From Pontibacter deserti (GTDB taxonomy: Bacteria > Bacteroidota > Bacteroidia > Cytophagales > Hymenobacteraceae): a DNA stretch of 64,000 nucleotides. The number at the start of each line of letters is the position of its first letter. Position 1 is the stretch's first letter. Of the stretch, positions 1 to 8,647 are shown one piece after another. The stretch spans positions 1,922,001-1,986,000 of the forward strand of contig NZ_JALPRS010000001.1 of assembly GCF_023630255.1 (NCBI RefSeq), read 5' to 3'. Position numbers and translations under genes: made by a program. The notes beneath the pieces are model-generated. The model saw only the letters and a list, made by a program, of their open reading frames with translations, made no database searches and was not told the DNA's origin.

Positions 1-280
1 TCAGATCTGTCTTCAGAAAGTCCGCAGAAATAATGCGGTCTTCAAGCTGAGGAAAATGTTCTTTTAAATAAGCGATAGACTCGCGGTCGATATCCACTAC
101 CGTAGTTCTGTATTCTTTGTGCTGCAACAGGTACTGCGTGAGCACGCCCATACCCGGGCCAATTTCCAGCACATCCTGCACGCCTTCAGGCATTGTCAAC
201 TGGTCCACTATCTTCATAGCGATATTCTGGTCTACCAGGAAGTGCTGGCCTAAATGTTTCTTCGGACTTACTTTGCTCAC
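1..280 (-). CDS. rsmA: 16S rRNA dimethyladenosine transferase (partial, C-terminal part outside window)
   Basis: Dimethylates the two adjacent adenines near the 3' end of 16S rRNA during small-subunit assembly. My translation of the minus strand starts [18 protein letters not shown] and continues with the SAM-binding motif [10 protein letters not shown] and the acidic VVDIDRE, all typical of the KsgA/RsmA N-terminal Rossmann domain. The start is a GTG at 278-280: an in-frame TAA lies about 11 codons upstream with no ATG between. Only the first 93 codons or so are present; the gene runs off the left edge. It is divergent from the aminopeptidase gene, with about 150 nt between the two starts. 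Confidence 0.9.
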   Translation of the reverse strand, partial: MSKVSPKKHLGQHFLVDQNIAMKIVDQLTMPEGVQDVLEIGPGMGVLTQYLLQHKEYRTTVVDIDRESIAYLKEHFPQLEDRIISADFLKTDL

Positions 281-411
281 GGTGTATACTTTATAGTTTG
301 CGGCCGGATATTATACTTTTTGCCGGAAACCCGTTATAACTCTATTGTGCGATAAACTGCTACGGCTGCTTGTTTTCGCATTACGTTTTATAGTTACTAT
401 ATTGCAGCCTT

Positions 412-441
412 CAAAGATACGAACGACAAATGCCAACACAA
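412..441 (-). promoter_or_regulatory. Bacteroidota-type promoter for rsmA
   Basis: On the minus strand, TATCTTTG (complement of 412-419) matches the -7 consensus TAnnTTTG, with TTG (complement of 439-441) 19 nt upstream. This would give an rsmA leader of about 125 nt. The promoter overlaps the start codon of the divergent aminopeptidase, so the two genes may interfere with each other. Motif match only. Confidence 0.55.
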
Positions 442-1863
442 CTTAAATACGACACAAGCTTAGCTAAAAATACCGATCTGGCACTTATTATAGCTGCAGA
501 CAAGGTAAACCAACTGCAGGAACTGCAGCCTGAAGAGCAAAACTATGTGCAGCAGCAAGTAGCGCAGGAAGCCAAGTTCATTTACCTGAACCGCTATTCG
601 CACCGCGTGTATGTGGTGGTTACACCAGAAGCTAAAACCGAAGACCTGAAGAACGAAGCACTTCGACAGGCTGGGCATGCGCTGCTAAAACAACTAAAAA
701 CAGATAAGTCTGAAAGTATAACTATACTTGATAAATCCGGCAGCAATGCCAGTTTATACTTGGCCGAAGGCTTATACCTAAGCAACTATCAATACTTTAA
801 GCATAAAACCAAAGACACCAAGGAAACCACGCTTAAAACAATAACTATAGCTGACGAAACTATAGATGCGCAGCAGGTGCAGGAACTGGCTAATGTACTG
901 GAAGCAGTGTATAAAGTACGTAACTTAATTAACGAGCCACACAGCCATCAGTCGGCGCCGCAGTTTAGCGAGCAACTGGAAGAATTGGCCAACGAAGCTG
1001 GTTTCGATATTGAGATTCTGGATGAGCTAAGAATTCAGTCGCTGAAAATGGGTGGTCTGCTGGCCGTAAACCAAGGCAGTGAGGAGCCTGCTACCTTTAA
1101 TATATTAGAGTGGAAGCCTGAGAAGGCCAAGAACAGTAAACCTTATGTGCTGGTAGGTAAAGGCGTAGTTTACGATACCGGTGGTTTAAGTATAAAGCCA
1201 ACCCCAATGTCGATGGACTATATGAAGTCTGACATGGCGGGCGCGGCGGCTGTAACCGGTGTATTGTATGCTGCTGCCAAAAACAAGCTGCCGCTTCATA
1301 TCATAGGTCTTATTCCGGCAACAGATAACCGTCCGGGCGGACAGGCAGTAGCTCCAGGAGACGTAATTACCATGCACAGTGGCCTAACTGTGGAAGTACT
1401 GAACACCGATGCCGAAGGCCGACTTATACTTGCCGATGCCCTAAGCTTTGCTAAAAAGTATAACCCCGAATTGGTAATTGACCTGGCTACTTTAACAGGT
1501 TCTGCTATGCGTGCCTTAGGTAAAGAAGCCCTTGCTGCCATGGGAACTGCCGGCGATGAGGTGATGGCTGACCTGAAAAGGATTGGTAATAAAGTACACG
1601 AGCGTATAGTGGATTTCCCGTTGTACGATGAGTATAAAAAGCAGCTGGAGTCTGATATCGCTGACCTGAAAAACATTGGTGGTGCTGATGCAGGCCATAT
1701 TACAGCAGGCAAGTTCCTGGAGGCGTTTACATCTTACCCTTGGGTACATTTTGATATTGCCGGCACAGCTTACCTGCACGCCGAAGATTCTTACCGCGGA
1801 AAACTGGCTACCGGCACAGGTGTACGCTTAGTGTATAACTTCCTTAGCGAGAAGGCTAACTAA
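430..1863 (+). CDS. Leucyl aminopeptidase, M17 family
   Basis: Cytosolic dinuclear-metal peptidase that removes N-terminal amino acids from peptides. At 477 aa it has the usual M17 length. The divergent N-terminal half (about 1-170) is the regulatory domain. The catalytic C-terminal domain has VGKGVVYDTGG near residue 243 (metal-binding Lys and Asp), MKSDMAGAAAV near 264 (metal Asp) and the family signature NTDAEGRLILADAL near 324 (metal Asp and Glu plus the catalytic Arg). All expected ligands are present, so it should be active. pdxA follows after 3 nt, so the two are probably co-transcribed. No Shine-Dalgarno sequence is visible, as is usual for this phylum. Confidence 0.93.
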   Translation: MPTQLKYDTSLAKNTDLALIIAADKVNQLQELQPEEQNYVQQQVAQEAKFIYLNRYSHRVYVVVTPEAKTEDLKNEALRQAGHALLKQLKTDKSESITILDKSGSNASLYLAEGLYLSNYQYFKHKTKDTKETTLKTITIADETIDAQQVQELANVLEAVYKVRNLINEPHSHQSAPQFSEQLEELANEAGFDIEILDELRIQSLKMGGLLAVNQGSEEPATFNILEWKPEKAKNSKPYVLVGKGVVYDTGGLSIKPTPMSMDYMKSDMAGAAAVTGVLYAAAKNKLPLHIIGLIPATDNRPGGQAVAPGDVITMHSGLTVEVLNTDAEGRLILADALSFAKKYNPELVIDLATLTGSAMRALGKEALAAMGTAGDEVMADLKRIGNKVHERIVDFPLYDEYKKQLESDIADLKNIGGADAGHITAGKFLEAFTSYPWVHFDIAGTAYLHAEDSYRGKLATGTGVRLVYNFLSEKAN

Positions 1864-1866
1864 AAC

Positions 1867-2886
1867 ATGGACAACAGATTTAAAGCCAGACTGGGCTTAA
1901 CTATAGGCGACACCAATGGCATTGGCCCGGAAGTGATCATCAAAACATTATCAGACCAGCGTATACTTAACTTCTGTACGCCGGTTATTTATGCATCTGC
2001 CAATGTGCTCAACAGAGTACGCAAAGCCCTGAGTGCAGAACATTTCCATTACCAGCAGGTGCAGGCTAATGCCCTGATACCACGCAAGGTAAACCTGATC
2101 AGCTGCCTGGACGAGACCCTGGAAGTGAACCTGGGTAACCCGACACCGGAATCTGGTAAAGCTTCTCTGGACTCATTAATGGCTGCATGCCGTGACCTGA
2201 AAGCAGGTTTGCTGGATGGTATCGTTACAGCGCCTATCGATAAGGAGAATATACAGACAGAAGAATTCCGTTTCCCGGGCCATACAGAATTTCTGACATC
2301 TTATTTTGATGCACCTGAAAGCCTGATGCTACTGGTAAGCGGTGATCTGCGTGTAGCTACTGTAACTGGCCACATGGCTGTTAAAGATGTATCTGATAAG
2401 ATCACATTCGACCTGATCATCCGGAAGGTGACTATACTTTTAGAATCGCTGAAGAAAGATTTCGGAATTTTAAAACCACGCATAGCTATACTTGGCCTGA
2501 ATCCGCATGCCGGTGAAAACGGTTTACTTGGTACTGAAGAAGTGGAAATTATACGCCCTGCCATCATGCACCTTAAAGAAAAAGGACATCTGGTATTTGG
2601 GCCTTTTCCTGCCGATGGCTTTTTTGGTATGCAGCAGTACAAGCAAGTGGATGCCGTAGTATCTATGTACCACGACCAGGGGCTTATACCATTTAAAACA
2701 CTGGCTTTTGAGAGCGGCGTTAACTTTACAGCAGGTTTGCCGGTAGTGCGCACCTCTCCTGACCACGGCACAGCATACGATATTGCAGGCAAACACATCG
2801 CCAGTGAAACGTCTTTCCGGGAAGCATTGTTCTTGGCCTGCGACGTAATAAAAAAGAGAACTGCCGAACAAATGCCGGTTGTTTAA
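1867..2886 (+). CDS. pdxA: 4-hydroxythreonine-4-phosphate dehydrogenase
   Basis: NAD-dependent oxidation and decarboxylation of 4-phosphohydroxy-L-threonine in the DXP-dependent pyridoxal phosphate pathway. The 339 aa protein has normal length. Family motifs are in order: GLTIGDTNGIGPEV at the N-terminus, TAPIDKENI then FPGHTEFL, LGLNPHAGENG, YHDQGLIPFK (metal-site His) and TSPDHGTAYDIAGK near the C-terminus. It follows the aminopeptidase stop by 3 nt, which implies one transcript. The 63 nt after its stop carry the next promoter. Confidence 0.95.
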   Translation: MDNRFKARLGLTIGDTNGIGPEVIIKTLSDQRILNFCTPVIYASANVLNRVRKALSAEHFHYQQVQANALIPRKVNLISCLDETLEVNLGNPTPESGKASLDSLMAACRDLKAGLLDGIVTAPIDKENIQTEEFRFPGHTEFLTSYFDAPESLMLLVSGDLRVATVTGHMAVKDVSDKITFDLIIRKVTILLESLKKDFGILKPRIAILGLNPHAGENGLLGTEEVEIIRPAIMHLKEKGHLVFGPFPADGFFGMQQYKQVDAVVSMYHDQGLIPFKTLAFESGVNFTAGLPVVRTSPDHGTAYDIAGKHIASETSFREALFLACDVIKKRTAEQMPVV

Positions 2887-2919
2887 TACACAGGTATTTT
2901 ATTTGTCAGAATAATGTTC

Positions 2920-2927
2920 TAATTTTG
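2920..2927 (+). promoter_or_regulatory. -7 element upstream of yceD-rpmF-plsX
   Basis: TAATTTTG matches TAnnTTTG exactly and lies 23 nt before the GTG start of the DUF177 gene. No well-spaced -33 TTG is visible; the nearest TTTG is only 14 nt upstream, so the call rests on the -7 box and its position. Confidence 0.5.
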
Positions 2928-2949
2928 CAACTTGCAATAAAAAAAGGTA

Positions 2950-3495
2950 GTGAAGAAGCTAAAAGAATACGAAATCAACATTGCCAAACTCAGCAATAAA
3001 ACGCACCAGTACGAGTTTGATATGGATGATTCTTTCTTTGACCTTTTCAGCGGAGAGATCATTCATGGCGGCAAACTGCATGCTGATGTAGAGCTTGAGA
3101 AGACCGAAACGCTGCTGACACTGCATTTTGATATTAAAGGAACCGTACGCTTAACCTGCGACAGAAGCTTGGAAGAGTTTGATCAGCCGGTAGATGTGCA
3201 GGAAACATTCCGCATGAAGTTTGGTCCGGAAGATAAAGAGCTGGACGAAGACCTGTGGCAGATAGCAAGCGATACGCAGCAGATCAATGTAGCACAGCAC
3301 CTGTACGATTATATAGGTTTGTCGCTGCCGATGAAGAAGCTGCACCCTCGGTTCCTGGCTGAGATGGATGAAGACAGTGATGAAGATATCCTGATCTACT
3401 CCTCAAAGAATACCGGTGACACAGACAGCGGCAGCGATGATGATGACGATGATGACATTGACCCGCGCTGGGACGCTCTGAAGAACCTGAACTAG
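2950..3495 (+). CDS. DUF177 / YceD family protein
   Basis: Member of the YceD (DUF177) family, linked in other organisms to 23S rRNA accumulation and almost always encoded just before rpmF. It has 181 aa. The central part carries the family-like stretch GTVRLTCDRSLEEF, followed by FRMKFGP. The C-terminus is very acidic, with a run of seven Asp (about residues 161-167) before DPRWDALKNLN. The only start in good position is GTG at 2950, about 23 nt after a -7 promoter box. The order yceD-rpmF-plsX-fabH is widely conserved. The molecular activity is not established. Confidence 0.85.
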   Translation: MKKLKEYEINIAKLSNKTHQYEFDMDDSFFDLFSGEIIHGGKLHADVELEKTETLLTLHFDIKGTVRLTCDRSLEEFDQPVDVQETFRMKFGPEDKELDEDLWQIASDTQQINVAQHLYDYIGLSLPMKKLHPRFLAEMDEDSDEDILIYSSKNTGDTDSGSDDDDDDDIDPRWDALKNLN

Positions 3496-3545
3496 TAATA
3501 GCTTAACGAATTATAAACACAGTAAATAAATTATTTAACTAAAAA

Positions 3546-3743
3546 ATGGCACATCCTAAACGTAAGATTTCGAAGACCAGAAGAGATAAGAGAAGAACTC
3601 ATTATAAACTTTCTGAGAAAGCCATTGCGATCTGCCCTACTACAGATACTCCGCACCTGTTCCACCACGCTTATGTTGTAGAAGGTGACCTGTACCACAA
3701 AGGCAAACTGGCAATCAAAAATTATACAACTAACGCCCAGTAA
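3546..3743 (+). CDS. rpmF: 50S ribosomal protein L32
   Basis: Large-subunit protein of 65 aa. It begins with [20 protein letters not shown], the basic L32 signature. Many L32 proteins carry a four-Cys zinc ribbon; this one has a single Cys ([11 protein letters not shown]) and then HH, so it is a zinc-free (C-minus) type. It sits 50 nt after yceD and 51 nt before plsX in the conserved yceD-rpmF-plsX order. Confidence 0.96.
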   Translation: MAHPKRKISKTRRDKRRTHYKLSEKAIAICPTTDTPHLFHHAYVVEGDLYHKGKLAIKNYTTNAQ

Positions 3744-3794
3744 GCATTAGCTGCTTTTAGTTTTAGTTCTGTATAGTTTAACATCAACCACTAC

Positions 3795-4736
3795 ATGAGG
3801 ATCGCCTTAGATGCAATGGGCGGCGATTATGCACCGGAAGCAATTGTTAAAGGTGCTATACTTGCCGAAAAGCAGCTTGACGAACAATATGAGATTTTGC
3901 TGATAGGCAAAGAAGATGTTGTAAAGTCGCTGTTACAAGAATATGGGTATACTGGTACAGGCATTAAAGTGGTTAATGCTACCCAGGTTATTGAAATGGG
4001 GGAACACCCCACAAAAGCCCTTACCCAGAAACCTGACTCCAGCATAGCTGTTGGTTACGGACTCCTGAAAGCTGGAAAAGCAGATGCTTTCTGTAGCGCA
4101 GGAAATACCGGAGCCATGCTTGTGGGAGCAATGTTTAGCGTTAAAGCTATAGACGGTATACTTAGGCCATCTATAGCCGGGCTTGTTCCGAAGCTAAATG
4201 GTGCCTATGGCATTATGCTGGATGTTGGCGCAAACGCAGACTGCAAACCGGAAGTACTGGAGCAGTTTGCCGAACTTGGCTCGATCTATGCCAAGTATGT
4301 GCTCAATATCGAGAACCCAAAAGTTGGTTTGATGAACCTGGGCGAAGAGGAAGGCAAAGGTACTGTGAACACGCAGGCTGCTCACCAACGCTTAAAGGTA
4401 AACCAGACAATCAACTTTATCGGCAACATAGAAGGCCGCGACGTTTTCAATGATAAGGCAGACGTTATTGTTTGCGACGGTTATACCGGTAACATTATCC
4501 TGAAAATGGCGGAGTCGATTTACGACATCTTAAACGAGAAGAACATGCACGATCCGTTCTTCGATAAGTTTAACTATGAAGCCGAAGGTGGTAGTCCTAT
4601 TCTGGGTATCAACGGCAATGCTGTAATTGGTCATGGGGTCTCTACTCCAAAGGCTATATGCAATATGGTGCTGCAGGCTCAGAAAATGGTAGCAACTAAC
4701 TTATCAGAGCGCTTCAGAAGGAACTATAGCGAATAA
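3795..4736 (+). CDS. plsX: Phosphate acyltransferase PlsX
   Basis: Converts acyl-ACP and phosphate to acyl-phosphate, the donor for glycerol-3-phosphate acylation in phospholipid synthesis. It has 313 aa. The N-terminus [21 protein letters not shown] is the family signature, and [27 protein letters not shown] and [10 protein letters not shown] are further conserved blocks. It is soluble and peripheral to the membrane. A terminator-like hairpin separates it from fabH, although the two are functionally linked. Confidence 0.95.
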   Translation: MRIALDAMGGDYAPEAIVKGAILAEKQLDEQYEILLIGKEDVVKSLLQEYGYTGTGIKVVNATQVIEMGEHPTKALTQKPDSSIAVGYGLLKAGKADAFCSAGNTGAMLVGAMFSVKAIDGILRPSIAGLVPKLNGAYGIMLDVGANADCKPEVLEQFAELGSIYAKYVLNIENPKVGLMNLGEEEGKGTVNTQAAHQRLKVNQTINFIGNIEGRDVFNDKADVIVCDGYTGNIILKMAESIYDILNEKNMHDPFFDKFNYEAEGGSPILGINGNAVIGHGVSTPKAICNMVLQAQKMVATNLSERFRRNYSE

Positions 4737-4765
4737 TATCAGTGGCTACTTATTGCCACACCTTT

Positions 4766-4828
4766 AACTTGGCACACGCTGTTTCAGTTATCTTTTTATA
4801 GAACTGAGAGCATGTGCCAAGTTTTTTT
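4766..4828 (+). terminator. Rho-independent terminator after plsX
   Basis: AACTTGGCACACGCT (from 4766) pairs with AGCATGTGCCAAGTT (ending at 4823) with one mismatch, and inner CAGTT/AACTG pairs extend the stem. A run of seven T (4822-4828) follows. It lies between plsX and fabH, so fabH probably also has its own promoter. Confidence 0.8.
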
Positions 4829-4870
4829 GTATCTTGCCCGCCTTAACCAATAAACCTAATACCTTTTAAA

Positions 4871-5869
4871 ATGAGTAAGATTACTGCCGCGATAACAGGT
4901 GTAGCAGGCTACGTACCCGATTACGTGCTAACCAACAAGGAGCTTGAAACAATGGTGGAGACCAATGATGAATGGATAACCTCCCGTACCGGCATTAAAG
5001 AAAGGCGTATTTTAAAAGGTGAAGGGAAAGGTACCTCACATATTGCAGTGCCTGCAGTACTGGACCTACTCAAAAAAACAAATACAAAACCAGAAGAAAT
5101 AGAGTTACTGATTTGTGCCACTACCACTCCGGATATGGTGTTTCCGGCAACAGCTAACCTCATTACGGCTGAGGTAGGTGCAATTAACGCTTTTGGTTAC
5201 GACCTTCAGGCGGCCTGCTCAGGCTTTCTTTTCGCATTGGTAACTGCTTCTAAATTCATAGAATCTGGCCAGTATAAAAAAGTGATCGTAGTAGGCGCTG
5301 ATAAAATGTCTTCTATTATAGATTATAATGACAGAGCAACGTGTATCATTTTTGGTGATGGCGGTGGCGCAGTAATGCTGGAGCCTAACACTGAAGGCTA
5401 TGGTATACTTGACTCTGTTCTGAAATCGGATGGTACTGGCGCCCAGTTCCTGCACATGAAAGCTGGTGGTAGCCGCAAGCCGGCCACTGTAGATACTGTT
5501 CTGGCAAGAGAGCACTTCGCTTACCAGGAAGGTCAGCAGGTATTTAAATTTGCTGTAAAAGGCATGGCAGATGTATCGGCGGAAGTGATGGAACGCAACC
5601 ACCTGACAGGAGAAGATGTGGCATGGCTTGTACCGCACCAGGCAAACAAGCGTATTATTGAAGCTACTGCTAACCGCATGGGCCTGAGCAACGAAAAAGT
5701 AATGCTGAATATCCAGAAGTATGGCAATACCACCAGCGGCACTATTCCACTTTGCTTATGGGAGTATGAAAGTCAACTTAAAAAAGGAGATAATCTGGTA
5801 TTAGCAGCATTTGGCGGTGGTTTCACCTGGGGAGCTATCTACCTGAAGTGGGCTTACGATCCGAAATAA
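4871..5869 (+). CDS. fabH: Beta-ketoacyl-ACP synthase III
   Basis: Initiates fatty acid synthesis by condensing acyl-CoA with malonyl-ACP. It has 332 aa, the normal length. The thiolase-fold catalytic triad is visible: Cys near residue 115 in [12 protein letters not shown], His near 256 in [11 protein letters not shown] and Asn near 285 in [11 protein letters not shown]. It is cytosolic. It follows plsX after a terminator and ends in its own strong terminator, so it may be monocistronic. Confidence 0.96.
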   Translation: MSKITAAITGVAGYVPDYVLTNKELETMVETNDEWITSRTGIKERRILKGEGKGTSHIAVPAVLDLLKKTNTKPEEIELLICATTTPDMVFPATANLITAEVGAINAFGYDLQAACSGFLFALVTASKFIESGQYKKVIVVGADKMSSIIDYNDRATCIIFGDGGGAVMLEPNTEGYGILDSVLKSDGTGAQFLHMKAGGSRKPATVDTVLAREHFAYQEGQQVFKFAVKGMADVSAEVMERNHLTGEDVAWLVPHQANKRIIEATANRMGLSNEKVMLNIQKYGNTTSGTIPLCLWEYESQLKKGDNLVLAAFGGGFTWGAIYLKWAYDPK

Positions 5870-5890
5870 CGATATCAACTATAACAGAAA

Positions 5891-5914
5891 AGCGGCCTTT
5901 CAGCCGCTTTTTTT
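5891..5914 (+). terminator. Rho-independent terminator after fabH
   Basis: AGCGGC (5891-5896) and GCCGCT (5903-5908) form a short GC-rich hairpin followed by a run of T to 5914. Confidence 0.85.
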
Positions 5915-5958
5915 GTTTCTGTAAATCCCTCCTACCTGATATTACAATAATTTATACT

Positions 5959-6396
5959 TTAGCCAAGCATTTGCTCGGTACCATATCTTGATGCCACTCC
6001 CCCTTCAGGTTTATCTGCCTCAGAGAGTTGTGCCAGGCAGAAAGCTCCGACAGCCATTACCAGATCCCGAACCGCAATATCAAAATACTCTCCTGTAGTG
6101 ATCAGGTTTATAGCTATACCTACCAGCCATAGTGCTACAATGTAACCACCAATGCGTGGCCGCAGCAGCACAATAACCCCGGCTATTATCTCGATAACTC
6201 CAACTATAAGCATAAACGTGTGCGGGCTAAACGGAATGATGTCTGCAACTATTGGGCTCAGGTATTTGTCCCAGTCGGTAAGTAAATGTGTGAACTTATC
6301 TATACCTGCCACTATAGGCACTATAGCGTAAGTATACTTTAAAAGCGACCATACTGTATGCAGGCGGTCAGTTGAAATACTTGTTGCTGTATTCAT
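5959..6396 (-). CDS. DoxX-like four-helix membrane protein
   Basis: Small integral membrane protein with four hydrophobic segments (around YTYAIVPIVAGI, HTFMLIVGVIEIIAGVIVLL, GGYIVALWLVGIAINLI and LVMAVGAFCLAQL), resembling the DoxX/DoxX-like fold. No catalytic motif is seen, and the function is unknown. A start five codons further upstream (6411) is possible. I prefer the ATG at 6394-6396 because GGAGG lies 8 nt before it, a rare Shine-Dalgarno match for this window. It is divergent from an ECF-type sigma factor gene about 110 nt away, so regulation by that sigma factor is an attractive but unproven idea. Confidence 0.65.
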   Translation of the reverse strand: MNTATSISTDRLHTVWSLLKYTYAIVPIVAGIDKFTHLLTDWDKYLSPIVADIIPFSPHTFMLIVGVIEIIAGVIVLLRPRIGGYIVALWLVGIAINLITTGEYFDIAVRDLVMAVGAFCLAQLSEADKPEGGVASRYGTEQMLG

Positions 6397-6467
6397 GGCT
6401 TTATCCTCCATTTTAATTAATGATTTTTGTAGTTAGATGCTTCACTCAAAAATCCGTTACAAAAAGT

Positions 6468-6493
6468 GTAACCCTCTGATAAGAAACTCATCC
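6468..6493 (+). promoter_or_regulatory. Possible ECF-sigma-type promoter upstream of the sigma factor gene
   Basis: GTAACC at 6468-6473, then CATCC at 6489-6493, resembles the GTAAC / CGTC-like form often seen before stress-type ECF sigma genes in Bacteroidota. It would suit autoregulation if translation starts at 6509. Weak motif evidence; the -10 half is imperfect. Confidence 0.3.
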
Positions 6494-6508
6494 AATTATA
6501 AAAAAGCC

Positions 6509-7174
6509 ATGCAAGCACTACATTATAGTATACCATTAGATAGGCAGCTACCGGATGCAGAAGTGATAACAAAAGTATTGGCGGGAGAGAAAGAGTTGTA
6601 TGAACTCCTGATGCGCCGGCACAACCAGAAGCTTTATCGTGTGATCAGGAGCTACCTGAAAAATGAACGGGAAGTGGAAGATGCCATGCAGGATACTTAC
6701 CTAAAAGCTTACGAAAAACTTTACCAGTTCAGGCAGGACTCCCAGTTCTCGACATGGTTGATTCGGATAGGTATAAATGCGGCACTGGGCAAATTACGGA
6801 AGTATAAACAATTAGCCGAAGCTCCCTCCGACCTGATTGACTACGATGTACTCCCCTCTTCAGAAACCTTACCTATGGACCCTGAAAATATAATCATCAG
6901 AAACGAAGCAAAACTATTACTGGAGAAAGCCATAGATGCCATACCAGAAAAGTATAGAATTGTATATACGCTCCGGGAGTTGGAAGACTTGAGTGTGCAG
7001 GAAGTAATGAATTGCCTGGAGCTCTCTGAAAGCAATGTAAAGATTCGCCTGCACCGTGCCAAAGCTTTGTTAAAAGACAATCTGTATAAACTTACACAGG
7101 ATAAGCAGGTATTTGAATTTGGAAATAAACGTTGCGACGCACTCGTGCACCAGGTATTGAAGGCACTGCCGTAA
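6509..7174 (+). CDS. RNA polymerase sigma factor, ECF / sigma-70 family
   Basis: Alternative sigma factor. Region 2 is recognisable in RRHNQKLYRVIRSYLKN, then EVEDAMQDTYLKAYEKL and FSTWLIRIGINAAL. Region 4 is in AIDAIPEKYRIVYTLRE, then LSVQEVMNCLELSESNVKIRLHRAK, the helix-turn-helix for -35 recognition. The open frame extends upstream to 6437. I place the start at the ATG at 6509 (MQALHYSIPL, 221 aa) because the upstream extension looks like promoter DNA. No anti-sigma factor gene follows. The divergent neighbour is a DoxX-like membrane protein. Confidence 0.85.
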   Translation: MQALHYSIPLDRQLPDAEVITKVLAGEKELYELLMRRHNQKLYRVIRSYLKNEREVEDAMQDTYLKAYEKLYQFRQDSQFSTWLIRIGINAALGKLRKYKQLAEAPSDLIDYDVLPSSETLPMDPENIIIRNEAKLLLEKAIDAIPEKYRIVYTLRELEDLSVQEVMNCLELSESNVKIRLHRAKALLKDNLYKLTQDKQVFEFGNKRCDALVHQVLKALP

Positions 7175-7464
7175 ACTCTTCCTTTATAGTTGCTCCACAT
7201 CATTCCCGGACCTGCTACAGGTAGTATTACAACTATAGCTTTACGGCCTAATTAGTCTTGTTTAAACTGTAACTATAACCGGGAACAGCGGCCCTAAAAT
7301 ATGTTGCGCATGCATAACATATTAAATAAAAGCATAAAGCACAACTTAAAATCATACCTTTTTTCAGGACAAATCAGGTAGAATAACTAACTTTGTTTGC
7401 AGAACATAGTTTTCCGCTATACTTTTATCGTTTCATTTAAGTACAACACGATTCAGAATACTAT
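7175..7464. other. 290-nt intergenic region between the sigma factor gene and efp
   Basis: Contains four copies of the abundant AA(G/C)TATA heptamer or its complement, a perfect 8-bp inverted repeat AATATGTT/AACATATT (7298-7305 and 7316-7323, 10-nt loop), and the efp -7 box. No gene is apparent. The inverted repeat could be an operator, but nothing else supports that. Confidence 0.4.
7388..7395 (+). promoter_or_regulatory. -7 element upstream of efp-accB-accC
   Basis: TAACTTTG matches TAnnTTTG, 69 nt before the efp start. No convincing -33 TTG at the right distance. Confidence 0.5.
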
Positions 7465-8028
7465 ATGGCAACTACAGCTGATATAAAAAATGGCGTTGTG
7501 ATCGAGTACAACAACGACCTTTACCAGGTAATAGATTTCCAGCACGTAAAGCCAGGCAAAGGCCCTGCATTCGTAAGAACAAAACTACGCAATGTAAGAT
7601 CGGGCAAAGTGGTGGATAACACGTTCTCAGCTGGTCATAAAATTACAACTGCCCGTGTAGAGCAGCGCCCGCACCAGTTCATTTACAAAGATGACATGGG
7701 CTACAACTTTATGGACATGAACACTTTTGAGCAGGTAACCCTGAACGAAGCCATGGTTCCATTTGCCGACCTGATGAAAGAAGGACAGGAAGTAACTATA
7801 CTTTTCCACGCTGAAACGGAAACGCCGCTTACCTGCGAGATCCCTCCTTTTGTAGAGCTTACTATTACGTATACTGAGCCAGGCATTAAAGGCGATACAG
7901 CAACAAATGCATCAAAACCAGCCATTGTAGAGACAGGTGCAACTATACAGGTGCCTCTTTTCATTGGTCAGGACGAAAAAATAAAAGTAGACACTCGTAC
8001 TTATTCTTACGCAGAAAGAGTAAAATAA
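7465..8028 (+). CDS. efp: Translation elongation factor P
   Basis: Relieves ribosome stalling at polyproline stretches. It has 187 aa, with the usual KOW-like N-terminal domain followed by two OB domains. The tip loop reads VKPGKGPA, so the residue that reaches the peptidyl-transferase centre is Lys32. The modification enzyme cannot be told from this window. It is followed by accB after 3 nt, so both are likely on one transcript. The pairing of efp with accBC is conserved in many bacteria. Confidence 0.97.
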   Translation: MATTADIKNGVVIEYNNDLYQVIDFQHVKPGKGPAFVRTKLRNVRSGKVVDNTFSAGHKITTARVEQRPHQFIYKDDMGYNFMDMNTFEQVTLNEAMVPFADLMKEGQEVTILFHAETETPLTCEIPPFVELTITYTEPGIKGDTATNASKPAIVETGATIQVPLFIGQDEKIKVDTRTYSYAERVK

Positions 8029-8031
8029 CAC

Positions 8032-8523
8032 ATGAAAGCTAAAGAAATCCAGGACCTTATCGACTTCATCGCCAAATCCGGCCTGAACAAAGTCAACATC
8101 GAGACAGAAGAATTCAAGATATCGGTACAGCGCGAGCCAAACCAGAAGGTAAAGTATGTTAGCGAGCCGGCACACCATGCTGCTCCTGCTGCTGCACCAG
8201 CTCAGATGGCTGCTCCACAGGCTGCTCCTGCTCCATCGGCACCTGCTGCTCCTGCTGCTGCACCAGCTTCAGAAGAAAGCAAGTATGTAGCTATCAAAGC
8301 GCCGATGATCGGTACATTCTACCGTGCATCAAGCCCGGAAGCTCCGATTTTTGTTAACGTTGGCGACGAAGTGAAAAAAGGACAGGTGATCTGTATTATC
8401 GAAGCCATGAAGCTGTTCAACGAGATCGAGTCTGAAGTATCAGGTAAGATCGTGAAGGTGCTGGTAGATAACGCCACTCCTGTTGAGTACGATCAGCCGC
8501 TGTTCCTGGTAGATCCTAGCTAA
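8032..8523 (+). CDS. accB: Acetyl-CoA carboxylase biotin carboxyl carrier protein
   Basis: Carries biotin between the carboxylase and transferase reactions of acetyl-CoA carboxylase, the first step of fatty acid synthesis. It has 163 aa: a short N-terminal segment, an Ala/Pro-rich flexible linker (about 45-80) and a C-terminal biotinyl domain. The biotinylation motif EAMKL is present, with the target lysine at residue 127. accC follows after 124 nt of repeat-rich DNA. The gene contains no AA(G/C)TATA heptamer, unlike most of the window. Confidence 0.97.
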   Translation: MKAKEIQDLIDFIAKSGLNKVNIETEEFKISVQREPNQKVKYVSEPAHHAAPAAAPAQMAAPQAAPAPSAPAAPAAAPASEESKYVAIKAPMIGTFYRASSPEAPIFVNVGDEVKKGQVICIIEAMKLFNEIESEVSGKIVKVLVDNATPVEYDQPLFLVDPS

Positions 8524-8526
8524 TAG

Positions 8527-8640
8527 TTCAAATTTGAAAATTTGGAAATGAGAAAATTTGGAGATGGAGATGGTGTGAAAAACGTCTCCATTTTCATTGT
8601 TCATAATTTTCAAATCTACAAATCTTCAAATCTTCTAATC
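8527..8640. repeat. AT-rich imperfect inverted repeat between accB and accC
   Basis: Left half is built of units like AAATTTGGA and ends GGAGATGGAGA; the right half begins TCTCCATTTTC and continues as CAAATCTAC-AAATCTTC-AAATCTTC-TAATCT. The two halves pair imperfectly around a loop near 8573-8582. The right half ends 8 nt before the accC start. It resembles other periodic repeats near 15.7, 21.7, 26.6 and 38.1 kb. Confidence 0.6.
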
Positions 8641-8647
8641 TGACATT

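Noticed and set aside
7175-7464. Small RNA or riboswitch upstream of efp
   Set aside because: Only one short inverted repeat and a -7 box are visible; no known RNA fold was recognised.
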